DNA of 64,000 bases from DATKQD01 sp050695655 (GTDB taxonomy: Bacteria > Chloroflexota > JAJPGV01), in contig JBOGTU010000077.1 of NCBI GenBank assembly GCA_050695655.1, positions 1-64,000 of the forward strand. Reading direction: 5' to 3'. The notes beneath the pieces are model-generated. The model searched no databases and was not told where the DNA came from. It saw nothing but the letters and a program-made list of their open reading frames with translations. The translations under genes were made by a program, and so were the position numbers. Every line of letters starts with the position of its first letter. Position 1 is the stretch's first letter. Below are positions 8,371 through 15,780 of the stretch, piece after piece.

Positions 8371-9330
8371 GTGCCAACGCTCTGGGTGTACGCCGAGGTC
8401 CGCGGCGGTAGGCTCACGCCGCTGACCCTGGAGATGCTCACCTGTGCAGCGGAGGTGGGTCGCGCCGAGGTGCTGCTGTTTGGCCTCGCGCCGGACGATG
8501 CCATCGCCACGCTGGGCGCGTACGGTGCCGCGAAGGTGTATCGCTGCACGGACCCCATCTTCGCCGAATACCTGGTGCTGCCGGCAGCCGAACTGCTGGC
8601 CGGCCTCATGGCTCGGCACCAGCCGGATGCCGTGCTGTTCGGCACCACGTACAGTGGGCGCGACCTCGCCGCCAGCCTCAGCGCACGGCTGGACCGCGGC
8701 GCCCTCACCGATGTGGCTGGCCTGGCCGTAACCCCGGCGGGCTTTGAGGCTACCATTCCCGCGCTGGGCGGCAGCTATCAGAACCGCGCCACCCTGGTGA
8801 ACGCGGGCACCAAGCTCATGCTGGTGCGGCCCAAGTCGTTCGAGGCGCGGCAGCGTGGCGGTTCAGCCGAGGTGGAGGAAGTGGCCGCGCCCGCGGCCAC
8901 TGAGCTGCGCCGCATCCACGTCACGGAAACGGTGGCGCAGAAGGCGGAGGGGCCTTCACTGGAGGATGCGACCATCATCGTCTCCGGTGGCCGCGGCCTG
9001 AAGGATGGCGAGCACTATCAGCTCGTGCGAGACCTGGCGGAACTGCTGGGTGGCGCGCCCGGCGCGACGCGCGCCATTGTCGATGCTGGCTGGGTGCCCT
9101 ACTCGCTGCAGGTGGGCCAAACGGGCAAAACGGTCAAGCCCATGGTGTACATCGCCTGCGGCATCTCGGGCGCCATTCAGCATCTGGCCGGCATGAAGGG
9201 CTCCAAGACGGTGATCGCCATCAACACCGATGCGGACGCGCCGATCTTCAAGAGCGCCGACTTTGGCGTGGTGGGCGACGTGTTCAAAGTGCTGCCCCAG
9301 CTCATCGAGGAAGTGCGCAAGAGAAAGTAG
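8371..9330 (+). CDS. etfA: Electron transfer flavoprotein alpha subunit
   Basis: 319 residues from GTG 8371. The FAD-binding C-terminal domain is unmistakable: VSGGRGLKDGEHY near residue 208, then GQTGKTVKPMVYIACGISG and AINTDADAPIFKSADFGVVGD. Partner of EtfB in the soluble ETF heterodimer. The start is 3 nt after the repeat element, so translation of etfA cannot use a Shine-Dalgarno site from native intergenic sequence; reinitiation through the element or a separate promoter is needed. Confidence 0.93.
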   Translation: MPTLWVYAEVRGGRLTPLTLEMLTCAAEVGRAEVLLFGLAPDDAIATLGAYGAAKVYRCTDPIFAEYLVLPAAELLAGLMARHQPDAVLFGTTYSGRDLAASLSARLDRGALTDVAGLAVTPAGFEATIPALGGSYQNRATLVNAGTKLMLVRPKSFEARQRGGSAEVEEVAAPAATELRRIHVTETVAQKAEGPSLEDATIIVSGGRGLKDGEHYQLVRDLAELLGGAPGATRAIVDAGWVPYSLQVGQTGKTVKPMVYIACGISGAIQHLAGMKGSKTVIAINTDADAPIFKSADFGVVGDVFKVLPQLIEEVRKRK

Positions 9331-9360
9331 GCCGGGGCGCGGCCACGCGAGGCTGCGCAG

Positions 9361-9393
9361 CCATCCTTTCGCTCTCGGAGAAGGCAAGGATGG
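9361..9393. terminator. Inverted repeat between convergent etfA and LysM genes
   Basis: CCATCCTT (9361-9368) pairs with AAGGATGG (9386-9393); the 17-nt loop has a further small CTC/GAG pairing. It is placed between two convergent genes, as expected of a bidirectional terminator, but it lacks a T tract. Confidence 0.4.
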
Positions 9394-9406
9394 ATTGCCA
9401 CCAACT

Positions 9407-9784
9407 CTATGGAGGGGGCGGCGCGGAACCGCTGGTGGGAGCCCCGCTCGCCGGCGAACCGCTGGATGATGGCGCCACCGGCGCTGGGGCCGGCAAGATC
9501 AGCTTCTGGCCGACCGCGAGCTTGTTGGGGTCGGTCAATGTGTTCAGCTGGGCGATCTCGGCCACACTGGTGTGGTTGCGCGCGGCGATGGCGCTGAGCG
9601 TGTCGCCCTTTTGCACGGTGTAGGTGGCGTGCGCCGGTGCGGGGGTTGAGGTGGGCGCGGGAGCAGCACTGCCAGCCGGTGCCGGAACCGTAACCGCGGT
9701 CGGGGTGGGGGTGGGGGTGGCCTTGTTGCCGCCACAGGCCGCCAGCAGCAGCGCCAGGCCGCAGGCCCAGAGGACGCGCCTCAT
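9407..9784 (-). CDS. LysM-domain lipoprotein
   Basis: 125 residues from ATG 9784. The signal peptide ends in the lipobox LLLAAC, predicting a lipid-anchored Cys. A Thr/Pro/Ala-rich linker follows, then one LysM repeat (YTVQKGDTLSAIAARNHTSV ... NKLAVGQKLILP, residues ~58-103), which binds peptidoglycan or other GlcNAc polymers. The C-terminus is a Ser/Pro/Gly-rich tail without a catalytic domain. An ATG at 9796 overlaps the -10 box and is less likely. Confidence 0.85.
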   Translation of the reverse strand: MRRVLWACGLALLLAACGGNKATPTPTPTAVTVPAPAGSAAPAPTSTPAPAHATYTVQKGDTLSAIAARNHTSVAEIAQLNTLTDPNKLAVGQKLILPAPAPVAPSSSGSPASGAPTSGSAPPPP

Positions 9785-9791
9785 CCGCCAC

Positions 9792-9797
9792 AGCATA
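9792..9797 (-). promoter_or_regulatory. -10 box TATGCT of the LysM lipoprotein gene
   Basis: TATGCT on the minus strand ends 7 nt before ATG 9784; leaderless arrangement. No clear -35 box. Confidence 0.5.
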
Positions 9798-9834
9798 CGG
9801 CATGGGCGGCAACCGGGCCGGCCAATTCCTTGGT

Positions 9835-10353
9835 CTATGAAGGTCCGGCCCGAGTGCGCTCGCGCTGTTTGCGCTGATAGCGCCTGATCAGATACGCCAG
9901 GATGAGCAGGTTGATGACGAGGGTGCCGACCTTCACCAGGCTCACGTGGCGGAAGAGCTCATAGCCCTCGAAAGGCAGGAACAGCCCGGTCTCGATCACG
10001 ATGAAGATCTCCACCCAGTACTTGCCCAGTATCAGGCCCCCCGCCTCCACTGCCTCCAGCAGAAAGTAGAGAAAGGCGCCCAGCGACAGACGCAGCAGGA
10101 ACGATGCGCTCAGGTCGGGCAGGTGGTCGATGGCGAAGATCGCCAGGCGGTCGCGCGGGTCCTCGCGCAGCTCCTCGAACGCCAGCCGGAAGATGTGCTG
10201 GGTGCCGCCGTGAAAGTAGAGCGTGAGCAGGCCCGCCCCCACCAGTGCGAAGAAGACCGCGGCGATGGACTTCTGAAGGATGATGAGGCCAATGCCCAGC
10301 GGCTTACCGAAGAGCTGGCGCTGGCGGCGCGCCGCTGCTGCTGGCGCCTTCAC
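9835..10353 (-). CDS. DUF2127-like integral membrane protein
   Basis: 172 residues from GTG 10353; a TTG at 10392 would extend it but overlaps the divergent promoter. Four hydrophobic segments are visible (GIGLIILQKSIAAVFFALVG, LRLSLGAFLYFLLEAVEA, WVEIFIVIETGLFLPFEGY, GTLVINLLILAYLI), with the polar HIFRLAFEELREDPRDRLA between the first two. The pattern matches DUF2127 proteins. Function unknown. It is divergent from the VIT-type transporter with only ~50 nt between them. Confidence 0.65.
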   Translation of the reverse strand: MKAPAAAARRQRQLFGKPLGIGLIILQKSIAAVFFALVGAGLLTLYFHGGTQHIFRLAFEELREDPRDRLAIFAIDHLPDLSASFLLRLSLGAFLYFLLEAVEAGGLILGKYWVEIFIVIETGLFLPFEGYELFRHVSLVKVGTLVINLLILAYLIRRYQRKQRERTRAGPS

Positions 10354-10393
10354 TGATCCTGCCGGGTGTGCTGGTCCGACTTGTGCCAACAAC

Positions 10394-10399
10394 TATCCT
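10394..10399 (+). promoter_or_regulatory. -10 box TATCCT of the VIT-type transporter
   Basis: TATCCT lies 6 nt before ATG 10406, again a leaderless spacing. Confidence 0.45.
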
Positions 10400-10405
10400 T
10401 TAGCC

Positions 10406-11155
10406 ATGGCTCTGGCAGAGTCGGCCGGTGAACCGCTCCGGCAGCGCCCGGAAACTCTCTTCCGAGAGCGTCAGCGGATTGCCAACCTCTCGCGAATTCG
10501 CGAATTTGTGTTTGGGACGCAGGATGGCCTGCTCACCACGCTTGGCGTGGTGACAAGTGTAGTCGGCGCCACGTCCAATAGCGCCACCGTGATAGTAGCT
10601 GGGCTGGCCGAAGCCGTGGCCGGAGCGCTGGCCATGGGCGTGGGTGAGTATCAAGGCAGCCGGGCGCAGCAGGAGCTGCACACAGTCGAGATCGAGAAGG
10701 AGCGCACGGAGCTTCAGGAGAAGCCGGCGGAGGAGCATCGCGAGCTGCGGGCGATCTTCCAACAGGAGGGCCTGAACCGCGACTCGGCCGACGCGGTGGC
10801 GGGCCTGCTGGCCCAGCACCCGGAGCTGCTCTTCCGCACCCACGTGGAAAAGGAGCTGGGCTTGCGGCTGGAGGAGTTCGAGAGCCCTCTGCGCAATGCG
10901 CTGGTGATGGGCGCCTCGTTCTTCCTGGGCGCACTGCTGCCGATCATCCCTTACCTGGTCGCCCCGGCGCGTCCGGCGTTGGTGGCTTCAGTGGTGCTCA
11001 CGGTCCTCGCCCTCTTCGGCGTCGGCCTGGCCAAGGCCGCGGTTACCCACCGGCGCTGGCTGCGCAGCGGCTTTGAGGTGATGATCTTCGGCGTCCTCGC
11101 GGCCGCCATCGCCTACGCCCTCGGGGTGTGGCTGCCCCACGTCTTCGGGCGCTAG
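10406..11155 (+). CDS. VIT1/CCC1 family iron/manganese transporter
   Basis: 249 residues from ATG 10406. Members move Fe2+ or Mn2+ out of the cytosol in exchange for protons. The conserved first segments are present: SRIREFVFGTQDGLLTTLGV and VVAGLAEAVAGALAMGVGEY. A soluble helical, Glu-rich insert follows (residues ~95-160), as in metal-binding domains of this family, and then three C-terminal membrane segments. Divergent from DUF2127. Translation in the same frame past the TAG stop enters the tandem repeat and the next small ORF. Confidence 0.85.
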   Translation: MALAESAGEPLRQRPETLFRERQRIANLSRIREFVFGTQDGLLTTLGVVTSVVGATSNSATVIVAGLAEAVAGALAMGVGEYQGSRAQQELHTVEIEKERTELQEKPAEEHRELRAIFQQEGLNRDSADAVAGLLAQHPELLFRTHVEKELGLRLEEFESPLRNALVMGASFFLGALLPIIPYLVAPARPALVASVVLTVLALFGVGLAKAAVTHRRWLRSGFEVMIFGVLAAAIAYALGVWLPHVFGR

Positions 11156-11160
11156 AAGAG

Positions 11161-11214
11161 GGCGGCAGTTGCCGGGGACAAGACCAGGGCGGCAGTTGCC
11201 GGGGACAAGACCAG
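11161..11214 (+). repeat. Two tandem copies of a 27-bp unit
   Basis: Two perfect adjacent copies (11161-11187 and 11188-11214), each beginning GGCGGCAGTTGCC and ending ACAAGACCAG. In the frame continuing from the VIT gene each unit encodes nine residues, giving AAVAGDKTR twice. It directly follows the VIT stop codon. Confidence 0.85.
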
Positions 11215-11260
11215 GGCAGTACATGCAGCCACGAGCGCGGAGTTCTGGGCGATTATCGGG

Positions 11261-11530
11261 GTGAGAGCGACTCTGTTTGGGAGCCTTGTCGGGCTCATGA
11301 CCATGCTCAGGTCAGAAACATCCGGCATCCGCCACGACATGGAGGAGAGGTTCGCTGCCATGCAAGCCGTGGAGCGGGCGCTTGCGGAGCGGATGCTGGA
11401 GAAGTTCGCGGCTGTCCAAGCTGCGCAGGAGCTTGGGAGGCAGGTAGCGGCGCTGTCGGGAACGCTCCACGGCTGGACCGAACACTTGCAGCATGTGGAT
11501 TGCCTCACCGAGATCCTGGTCAACCGTTAG
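11261..11530 (+). CDS. Small membrane-anchored coiled-coil hypothetical
   Basis: 89 residues from GTG 11261, but the frame is open upstream to the VIT stop at 11155, and the residues before the GTG (EFWAIIG) complete a hydrophobic segment with LFGSLVGLMTM. The rest is a charged amphipathic helix (RHDMEERFAAMQAVERALAE) likely to form a coiled coil. A strong hairpin follows its stop codon. The true start is uncertain; the original ATG may have been lost or the start may be a rare codon inside the tandem repeats. Family not recognised. Confidence 0.4.
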   Translation: MRATLFGSLVGLMTMLRSETSGIRHDMEERFAAMQAVERALAERMLEKFAAVQAAQELGRQVAALSGTLHGWTEHLQHVDCLTEILVNR

Positions 11531-11533
11531 GCA

Positions 11534-11554
11534 GGTGTGAGCAACCCTCACACC
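11534..11554. terminator. Perfect 8-bp stem hairpin between convergent genes
   Basis: GGTGTGAG-CAACC-CTCACACC, located 4 nt after the small ORF and before the end of the DUF2079 gene. It could stop transcription from both sides, although no T run follows. Confidence 0.45.
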
Positions 11555-11610
11555 GCCAAGCTGACATCGCCGAAAGGCTCAAGGGGCATACTTCCGGGAA
11601 GGTTCAGCTT

Positions 11611-13716
11611 TCAGCTGACCAGCGCCACTGGGGCGATGGTGCCACCGGCCCATGTGGCGCGGAGGTCGGAGACAGGCAGGCGCTGGCCGGCGGCGTTCAT
11701 CACGGCTACGCCCAGCTCACGGATGCCGGCGGCGCCATCGAGCGGCATTTCCAGATGCACCAGCGCCCCAGCTGGCCAGGCCGTGGGCGGGTACCAGAGG
11801 GCCGCGCCGGAGGCATCGGGCTGCAGACCGAGGAGGGCGCCGTCGCTGGCGCGGGTTGTAGCCAGCGTGAACCGAAGCTGCTCGGCCACCGGATTCAGGC
11901 GCTGCCAGTAGGTATCCAGCGTCAGAGAATCACCCTGCAGGCCCACGATCGGCGTCCGCCGCAAACGGTACGCCAGCAGGGCGAGCTGCGTGCCGAAATG
12001 CACTGGCCCAATGCGCGCGGCGCCGGCCGGCAGCTGAGTCAGCAGAATGGTGTCCAGATAAGCGGAAGGCAGCGCCGGCAGGGCGCCTGGCGTAGGCACG
12101 GACTCGCGCCGCAGCAGCAGCAGGCCGGCGCGGGCAGACACAAGCCGAAACTGGCCGCTCTCCAGCAGGTAGGTTACCGCATCGCGCTGGGCGGGATAGG
12201 GAAGCGGGTGACTGGTGCCCACGGTATCGATCGCCAGCCACTCCGCGGCTGTGTACGCCGGGAACCAGAACGCCGCGCGCCGGTTGGCCAGGTGGGGGTA
12301 GATGCCGGAGGTGGCGCTCAGCGCGGCGGCCGCAGGCACCGCCCGCAGGGCGCCGCGCACCGCCGCGGCGCGCGCATCCGCCGCCGGCCAGGCGAAGCCG
12401 GGTCGCAGGGGCGATGCACCGATCCAAGCCTGCGCAACCCCGGCCGAAAGCAGGAGAGCCAGCAGCGGCAGCGCGGCCAGCCTGCGTCGCGCGCCGGCCT
12501 TGCTGCCGGGAATGTCCGAGCGCGCTGACCGTTCAGGGCGCGGCTCGCGTATGATGCGCAGCCAGCCCGCCACACGGCCGGCGCCGTGTATGCCGGCCCA
12601 CAGCAGCAGGGGTGCCAGCAGCGCGGAGTAGTGCCCGCCACCGGAGCGCATCCAGGAGAAGCTGGAGAGCCCGTTCACCGCCAGCAGAGGCAGCGCGGCC
12701 AGCAGGCGCAGCGGCGCGGCCAGAGCCACCACGCCACCCGTGAGCAGCTCAATGAACAGGTAGTGCCACACATCTGCCTGTGCCAGCCAGCGCAGCAGCA
12801 GGCCAGGGTCGCGCGCCAGCCCCAGCATCGCGCGCCCCGGCGTGGCGCCGAGCCAGCTGTAACGCGTCCAGAATACGGATCCCTGCCCGTTGAGCAGCGG
12901 CGTGATGACGCCGAAGCACAGTCCCGTCCACAGCGCGGCCCCCGCCGCGATGGCCAGCGCCAGCCGCCGGGCGAGCCGATCGCCACTGGCGCCTTCGCCT
13001 GGCCGCGGCTTCGGCCACCAGCCGTGACGCCCGGCTGGAGAGGCTGGCCAGGCGAGCAGCCACAGGTCCAGCCCCACAAAGGCCACCGTGAGGGCGGCGT
13101 CTTCGCGGCACAGCGCCACGAATGCCAGCAGCACGGCAGCTGCGCGGCGATGCCCGCCCTCCCACAGGTCGAGCGCCAGCAGGAGCAGCGGCGCGGCCAG
13201 GGCCACCATATGGAAGTCCGACAGCGCGGCCCCCTCCAGCCCCGGCGCCAGGAGATACGCGGCCGCCGCGGCCAGCCCGGCCCAGCTGGAGCCCAGCACG
13301 CGCCGGCCCAGCCAGGCAGCCGGCAGCGCGCCCAAACCGAGAACGCCCGCCTGAAGCCAGAGCAGCAGGCGCGGATCCGGCCACAGCGCATAGAGCGGCG
13401 CCACGGCCAGCAGCGCCGGTTCAACGTGGAAGCTGAACAGGGCGGAAGGGTGGCGGATGAGCGCAGCCTGCAATCCCTCTACCTGGAAGGGCGCCCCCAC
13501 CAGCGTGCTGAAGCGAAACGGCCGCCCGTGGATGGTGTTCCACAGCACCTGCGCCACATAGCCCAGGTCGAAGGCGTTTGAGTGCAGGTTGTCGTGCCGG
13601 CGCGTGGCCAGCAAGCCCACGAACAGCACCCAGGGCAGGGCCAGCAGCAGCGCCGCCACCGTCAAGCGGAGGAAGGCGGCCCGAGCCGAGGTGGGTCTGG
13701 AACGGCCCAGAGCCAC
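11611..13716 (-). CDS. DUF2079 polytopic membrane protein
   Basis: About 701 residues from GTG 13716, chosen because the first transmembrane segment (LRLTVAALLLALPWVLFVGLL) begins 15 residues later; upstream sequence in frame overlaps the preceding gene and looks non-coding. Roughly a dozen membrane helices, with SNAFDLGYVAQVLWNTIHGRP and SALFSFHVEPALLAVAPLY between them, are typical of DUF2079, a GT-C-like fold. The last ~130 residues are soluble and beta-rich (DSLTLDTYWQRL, LVHLEMPLDGAAG). Proposed role: a lipid-linked glycosyltransferase of the envelope (inference). Last gene of a minus-strand cluster. Confidence 0.75.
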   Translation of the reverse strand: MALGRSRPTSARAAFLRLTVAALLLALPWVLFVGLLATRRHDNLHSNAFDLGYVAQVLWNTIHGRPFRFSTLVGAPFQVEGLQAALIRHPSALFSFHVEPALLAVAPLYALWPDPRLLLWLQAGVLGLGALPAAWLGRRVLGSSWAGLAAAAAYLLAPGLEGAALSDFHMVALAAPLLLLALDLWEGGHRRAAAVLLAFVALCREDAALTVAFVGLDLWLLAWPASPAGRHGWWPKPRPGEGASGDRLARRLALAIAAGAALWTGLCFGVITPLLNGQGSVFWTRYSWLGATPGRAMLGLARDPGLLLRWLAQADVWHYLFIELLTGGVVALAAPLRLLAALPLLAVNGLSSFSWMRSGGGHYSALLAPLLLWAGIHGAGRVAGWLRIIREPRPERSARSDIPGSKAGARRRLAALPLLALLLSAGVAQAWIGASPLRPGFAWPAADARAAAVRGALRAVPAAAALSATSGIYPHLANRRAAFWFPAYTAAEWLAIDTVGTSHPLPYPAQRDAVTYLLESGQFRLVSARAGLLLLRRESVPTPGALPALPSAYLDTILLTQLPAGAARIGPVHFGTQLALLAYRLRRTPIVGLQGDSLTLDTYWQRLNPVAEQLRFTLATTRASDGALLGLQPDASGAALWYPPTAWPAGALVHLEMPLDGAAGIRELGVAVMNAAGQRLPVSDLRATWAGGTIAPVALVS

Positions 13717-13825
13717 CAGTCCGCTGAGTTTCGTGCTGGTCCTCGCCCTTACCGGAACAGCATCCGCGGGTCCGGCGCCTCGGGATGCGTGCGCGTGAAC
13801 TCGCTGGGGAGGGGCGCCGCCGCTG

Positions 13826-14899
13826 CTACAGGCTCCAATCCAGGCCGCAACCGCGGCAGGCGGCGGGCGGCTCGGGCGACTGGTGGCGCGCGCGGAATTC
13901 CTGGTAGCGCTGCCCGTTCCACACGGCATTGAAGCCGCCCGGCGTGTGCACGTTGCCCAGGATGATGTCCTCATACGGCACACCGGTGAAGGGGGCGATG
14001 CAACAGGGCAGCGCGTTGCCATTCGCGGTGATGTAACCCAGCCGCCACGGCCGGCGGCAGCCCTGCCAGGGGTACTCTACGCCCTCTGTTCCGGCCGCGT
14101 ACTCCCGCGGCGAAACCGCGCCGGCGCCGCGGAAGGCGATACCCAGCTCCGCCGCGCGCCCTTCGCACTGCTCCACAATGGCCTGCACCTGGTCCTGAAC
14201 GCTCCCCTGGCCGTTGAAGATCGACTGATCCGCGGTCGCCAGCCCCGCGCCAAAGAACACCATGCGCGTGAGATACAGCTCGTCCACCCCCAACTGCCCG
14301 GCCAGCTCCAGCACGCCCGGGAGCTCGTGGATGTTCTGCCGTACACCCGTGAAGAAGAGCGAGATACGCGGGTTGGCAGCACCTAGTCGGCGGCGCGTTT
14401 CTACCATCTGCCCGAGGTTGCGCAGCACCTTGGGCAGCACGTTCACACCCCGCAAACGCGCGTACGTTTCCGGGGTAGATCCGTCGCACGAGACGCGCAG
14501 CTCGTCCAGCCCGCTCTCCACCAGCTCCACCTGGCGCCGCGGGTACAGCAGAATGGCATTGGTGTTGAACACCACACGCACGCCCCGCGCCTTGAGGTAG
14601 CGGATCATTGGCGCCAGCTCGCGGTTCAGCAGCGGCTCGCCAATGCCCTGCAGCACCGCGCGCTCCAGCCGTGGGAACTGATCTACCAGCTGGGTGAACT
14701 CGTTCAGGGTGAGGTAGTGCTCCTGCTCCTGGGGATCGAAGGTGAGCGGGCAGGTTTCACACAGTGAATTGCAGCGATTGGTGACCTCAATGTACAGCTC
14801 GCGTGGGTTGTCGAGCTGCTCGCCGGGTGCCGTTAGAGGTGCATCCACCCCCAGCGGCACAGACGGCCGGCGAGGTGCTTGGCCGGTCGGCTGCATCAC
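13826..14899 (-). CDS. Radical SAM/SPASM-type protein
   Basis: 357 residues. Radical SAM cluster CX3CX2C at Cys43, Cys47, Cys50 (RCNSLCETC). The GGEP-like motif reads QGIGEPLL. The C-terminal region has further Cys (GCRRPW, LPCCIAPF, CRGCGLDWSL) as in SPASM or twitch domains that bind auxiliary Fe-S clusters. Substrate unknown; relatives modify peptides or envelope sugars. GTG 14899 or ATG 14896 overlaps the stop of the preceding gene, so translation is probably coupled. Confidence 0.85.
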   Translation of the reverse strand: MMQPTGQAPRRPSVPLGVDAPLTAPGEQLDNPRELYIEVTNRCNSLCETCPLTFDPQEQEHYLTLNEFTQLVDQFPRLERAVLQGIGEPLLNRELAPMIRYLKARGVRVVFNTNAILLYPRRQVELVESGLDELRVSCDGSTPETYARLRGVNVLPKVLRNLGQMVETRRRLGAANPRISLFFTGVRQNIHELPGVLELAGQLGVDELYLTRMVFFGAGLATADQSIFNGQGSVQDQVQAIVEQCEGRAAELGIAFRGAGAVSPREYAAGTEGVEYPWQGCRRPWRLGYITANGNALPCCIAPFTGVPYEDIILGNVHTPGGFNAVWNGQRYQEFRARHQSPEPPAACRGCGLDWSL

Positions 14900-15639
14900 G
14901 GTGAGGGGAGCATAGCATCGAGCGGGCCAGGGCTCGGCTGCCAGCTGGCGAGCAGGCGCCGAGTGTGCTCCAGGCCGTCCCTCCGGCCCGCCAGCTCGCG
15001 TCGCAAGCGGCCGAGCTCGTCCATCGTGTCCACGTCGTACCAGGTGGGGCCCAGCGCTGCGTGGAGACCCAGCAACCGGGCGCGCGCCACTGTCTGCCCA
15101 CAGATGGTGCTGCTGTCGTAGCGCTGGCCCTCAAAGAGGTCCGCCGCGCTGCCGGCGTCCAGGGCGCTGCCGGCCACCAGGTAGTAGCCCCCGTCGTCGC
15201 AGGGGCCCAGCGCGATCCCCCGGCGTATCTCCGCCAGCAGCTCGAAGGCCGCGGCCACGTGGCTCGCCGGCAGGCTGGGAGAATCGGCCTCCGTCACCGC
15301 CAGCAGCGCGATGCCCTGCTCCGCGGCCCAGGCGAAGGCATGCGCAATGCCGGCCATGAGCCCTGGCCGGGGCTGCACCACCAGCTCGACGTTGGCGGGC
15401 ACCAGCGCCCGCAGGGCCGCGGCGTGCCGCCGGTCGGGCGTCACCAGGCCCACGCGGGCCGCCACGCCGGCCGCCCAGGCCCCACTCGCCAGCGCGGCGA
15501 GCGTATCCAGCAGAAAGGCGCACTGCAATTCCGCCGCGGCAGCGGCGCCAATGACCTCGGCCAGGCGCGTCTTCACTTCGCCGGGAAAGGGCGCTTTGGC
15601 CATTACGAGGACCGCCCGCTGCCGGATCTGCCCGCTCAT
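14896..15639 (-). CDS. DUF2064 / TIGR04282-type transferase (CofC-like GT-A fold)
   Basis: 247 residues from ATG 15639. The N-terminal MAKAPFPGEVKTRLAEVIG and the central TEADSPSLPASHVAAAFELL with GPCDDGGYYLVAG are the landmarks of the DUF2064 family, a nucleotide-sugar transferase-like fold. The next upstream in-frame start (15711) would place the first ~20 residues inside the inverted-repeat element and is rejected. Lies between the GT2 and radical-SAM genes in one minus-strand cluster. Confidence 0.85.
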   Translation of the reverse strand: MSGQIRQRAVLVMAKAPFPGEVKTRLAEVIGAAAAAELQCAFLLDTLAALASGAWAAGVAARVGLVTPDRRHAAALRALVPANVELVVQPRPGLMAGIAHAFAWAAEQGIALLAVTEADSPSLPASHVAAAFELLAEIRRGIALGPCDDGGYYLVAGSALDAGSAADLFEGQRYDSSTICGQTVARARLLGLHAALGPTWYDVDTMDELGRLRRELAGRRDGLEHTRRLLASWQPSPGPLDAMLPSP

Positions 15640-15654
15640 GCGCTGGCCTAGGCC

Positions 15655-15780
15655 TGGAAGTTTGGCCGCAAAGCCATAAGCGGCCCTCGACCGGCCGCCG
15701 GCAGCGGCCATTTCGACTTGAACGAACGTTCCTGGGCAACCCCACCCGGCCGCCGCCGCCTGTTCCCGGCCAAACTTCTA
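15655..15780 (-). repeat. 126-bp inverted-repeat element, intact reference copy
   Basis: On the minus strand it begins TAGAAGTTTGGCCG and ends CGGCCAAACTTCCA, a 13-of-14 terminal inverted repeat. Just inside the right end is the hairpin GGCCGC-N10-GCGGCC. The first TAG of the element (15780-15778) is the stop codon of the upstream GT2 gene. Confidence 0.85.

Noticed and set aside
11161..11214. The two 27-bp direct repeats as a CRISPR array
   Set aside because: The copies are adjacent with no spacers, and there are no cas genes.
14899..14925. TATGCT before the radical SAM/SPASM gene as a leaderless promoter
   Set aside because: The start overlaps the stop codon of the preceding gene, so translational coupling within an operon is the simpler explanation.
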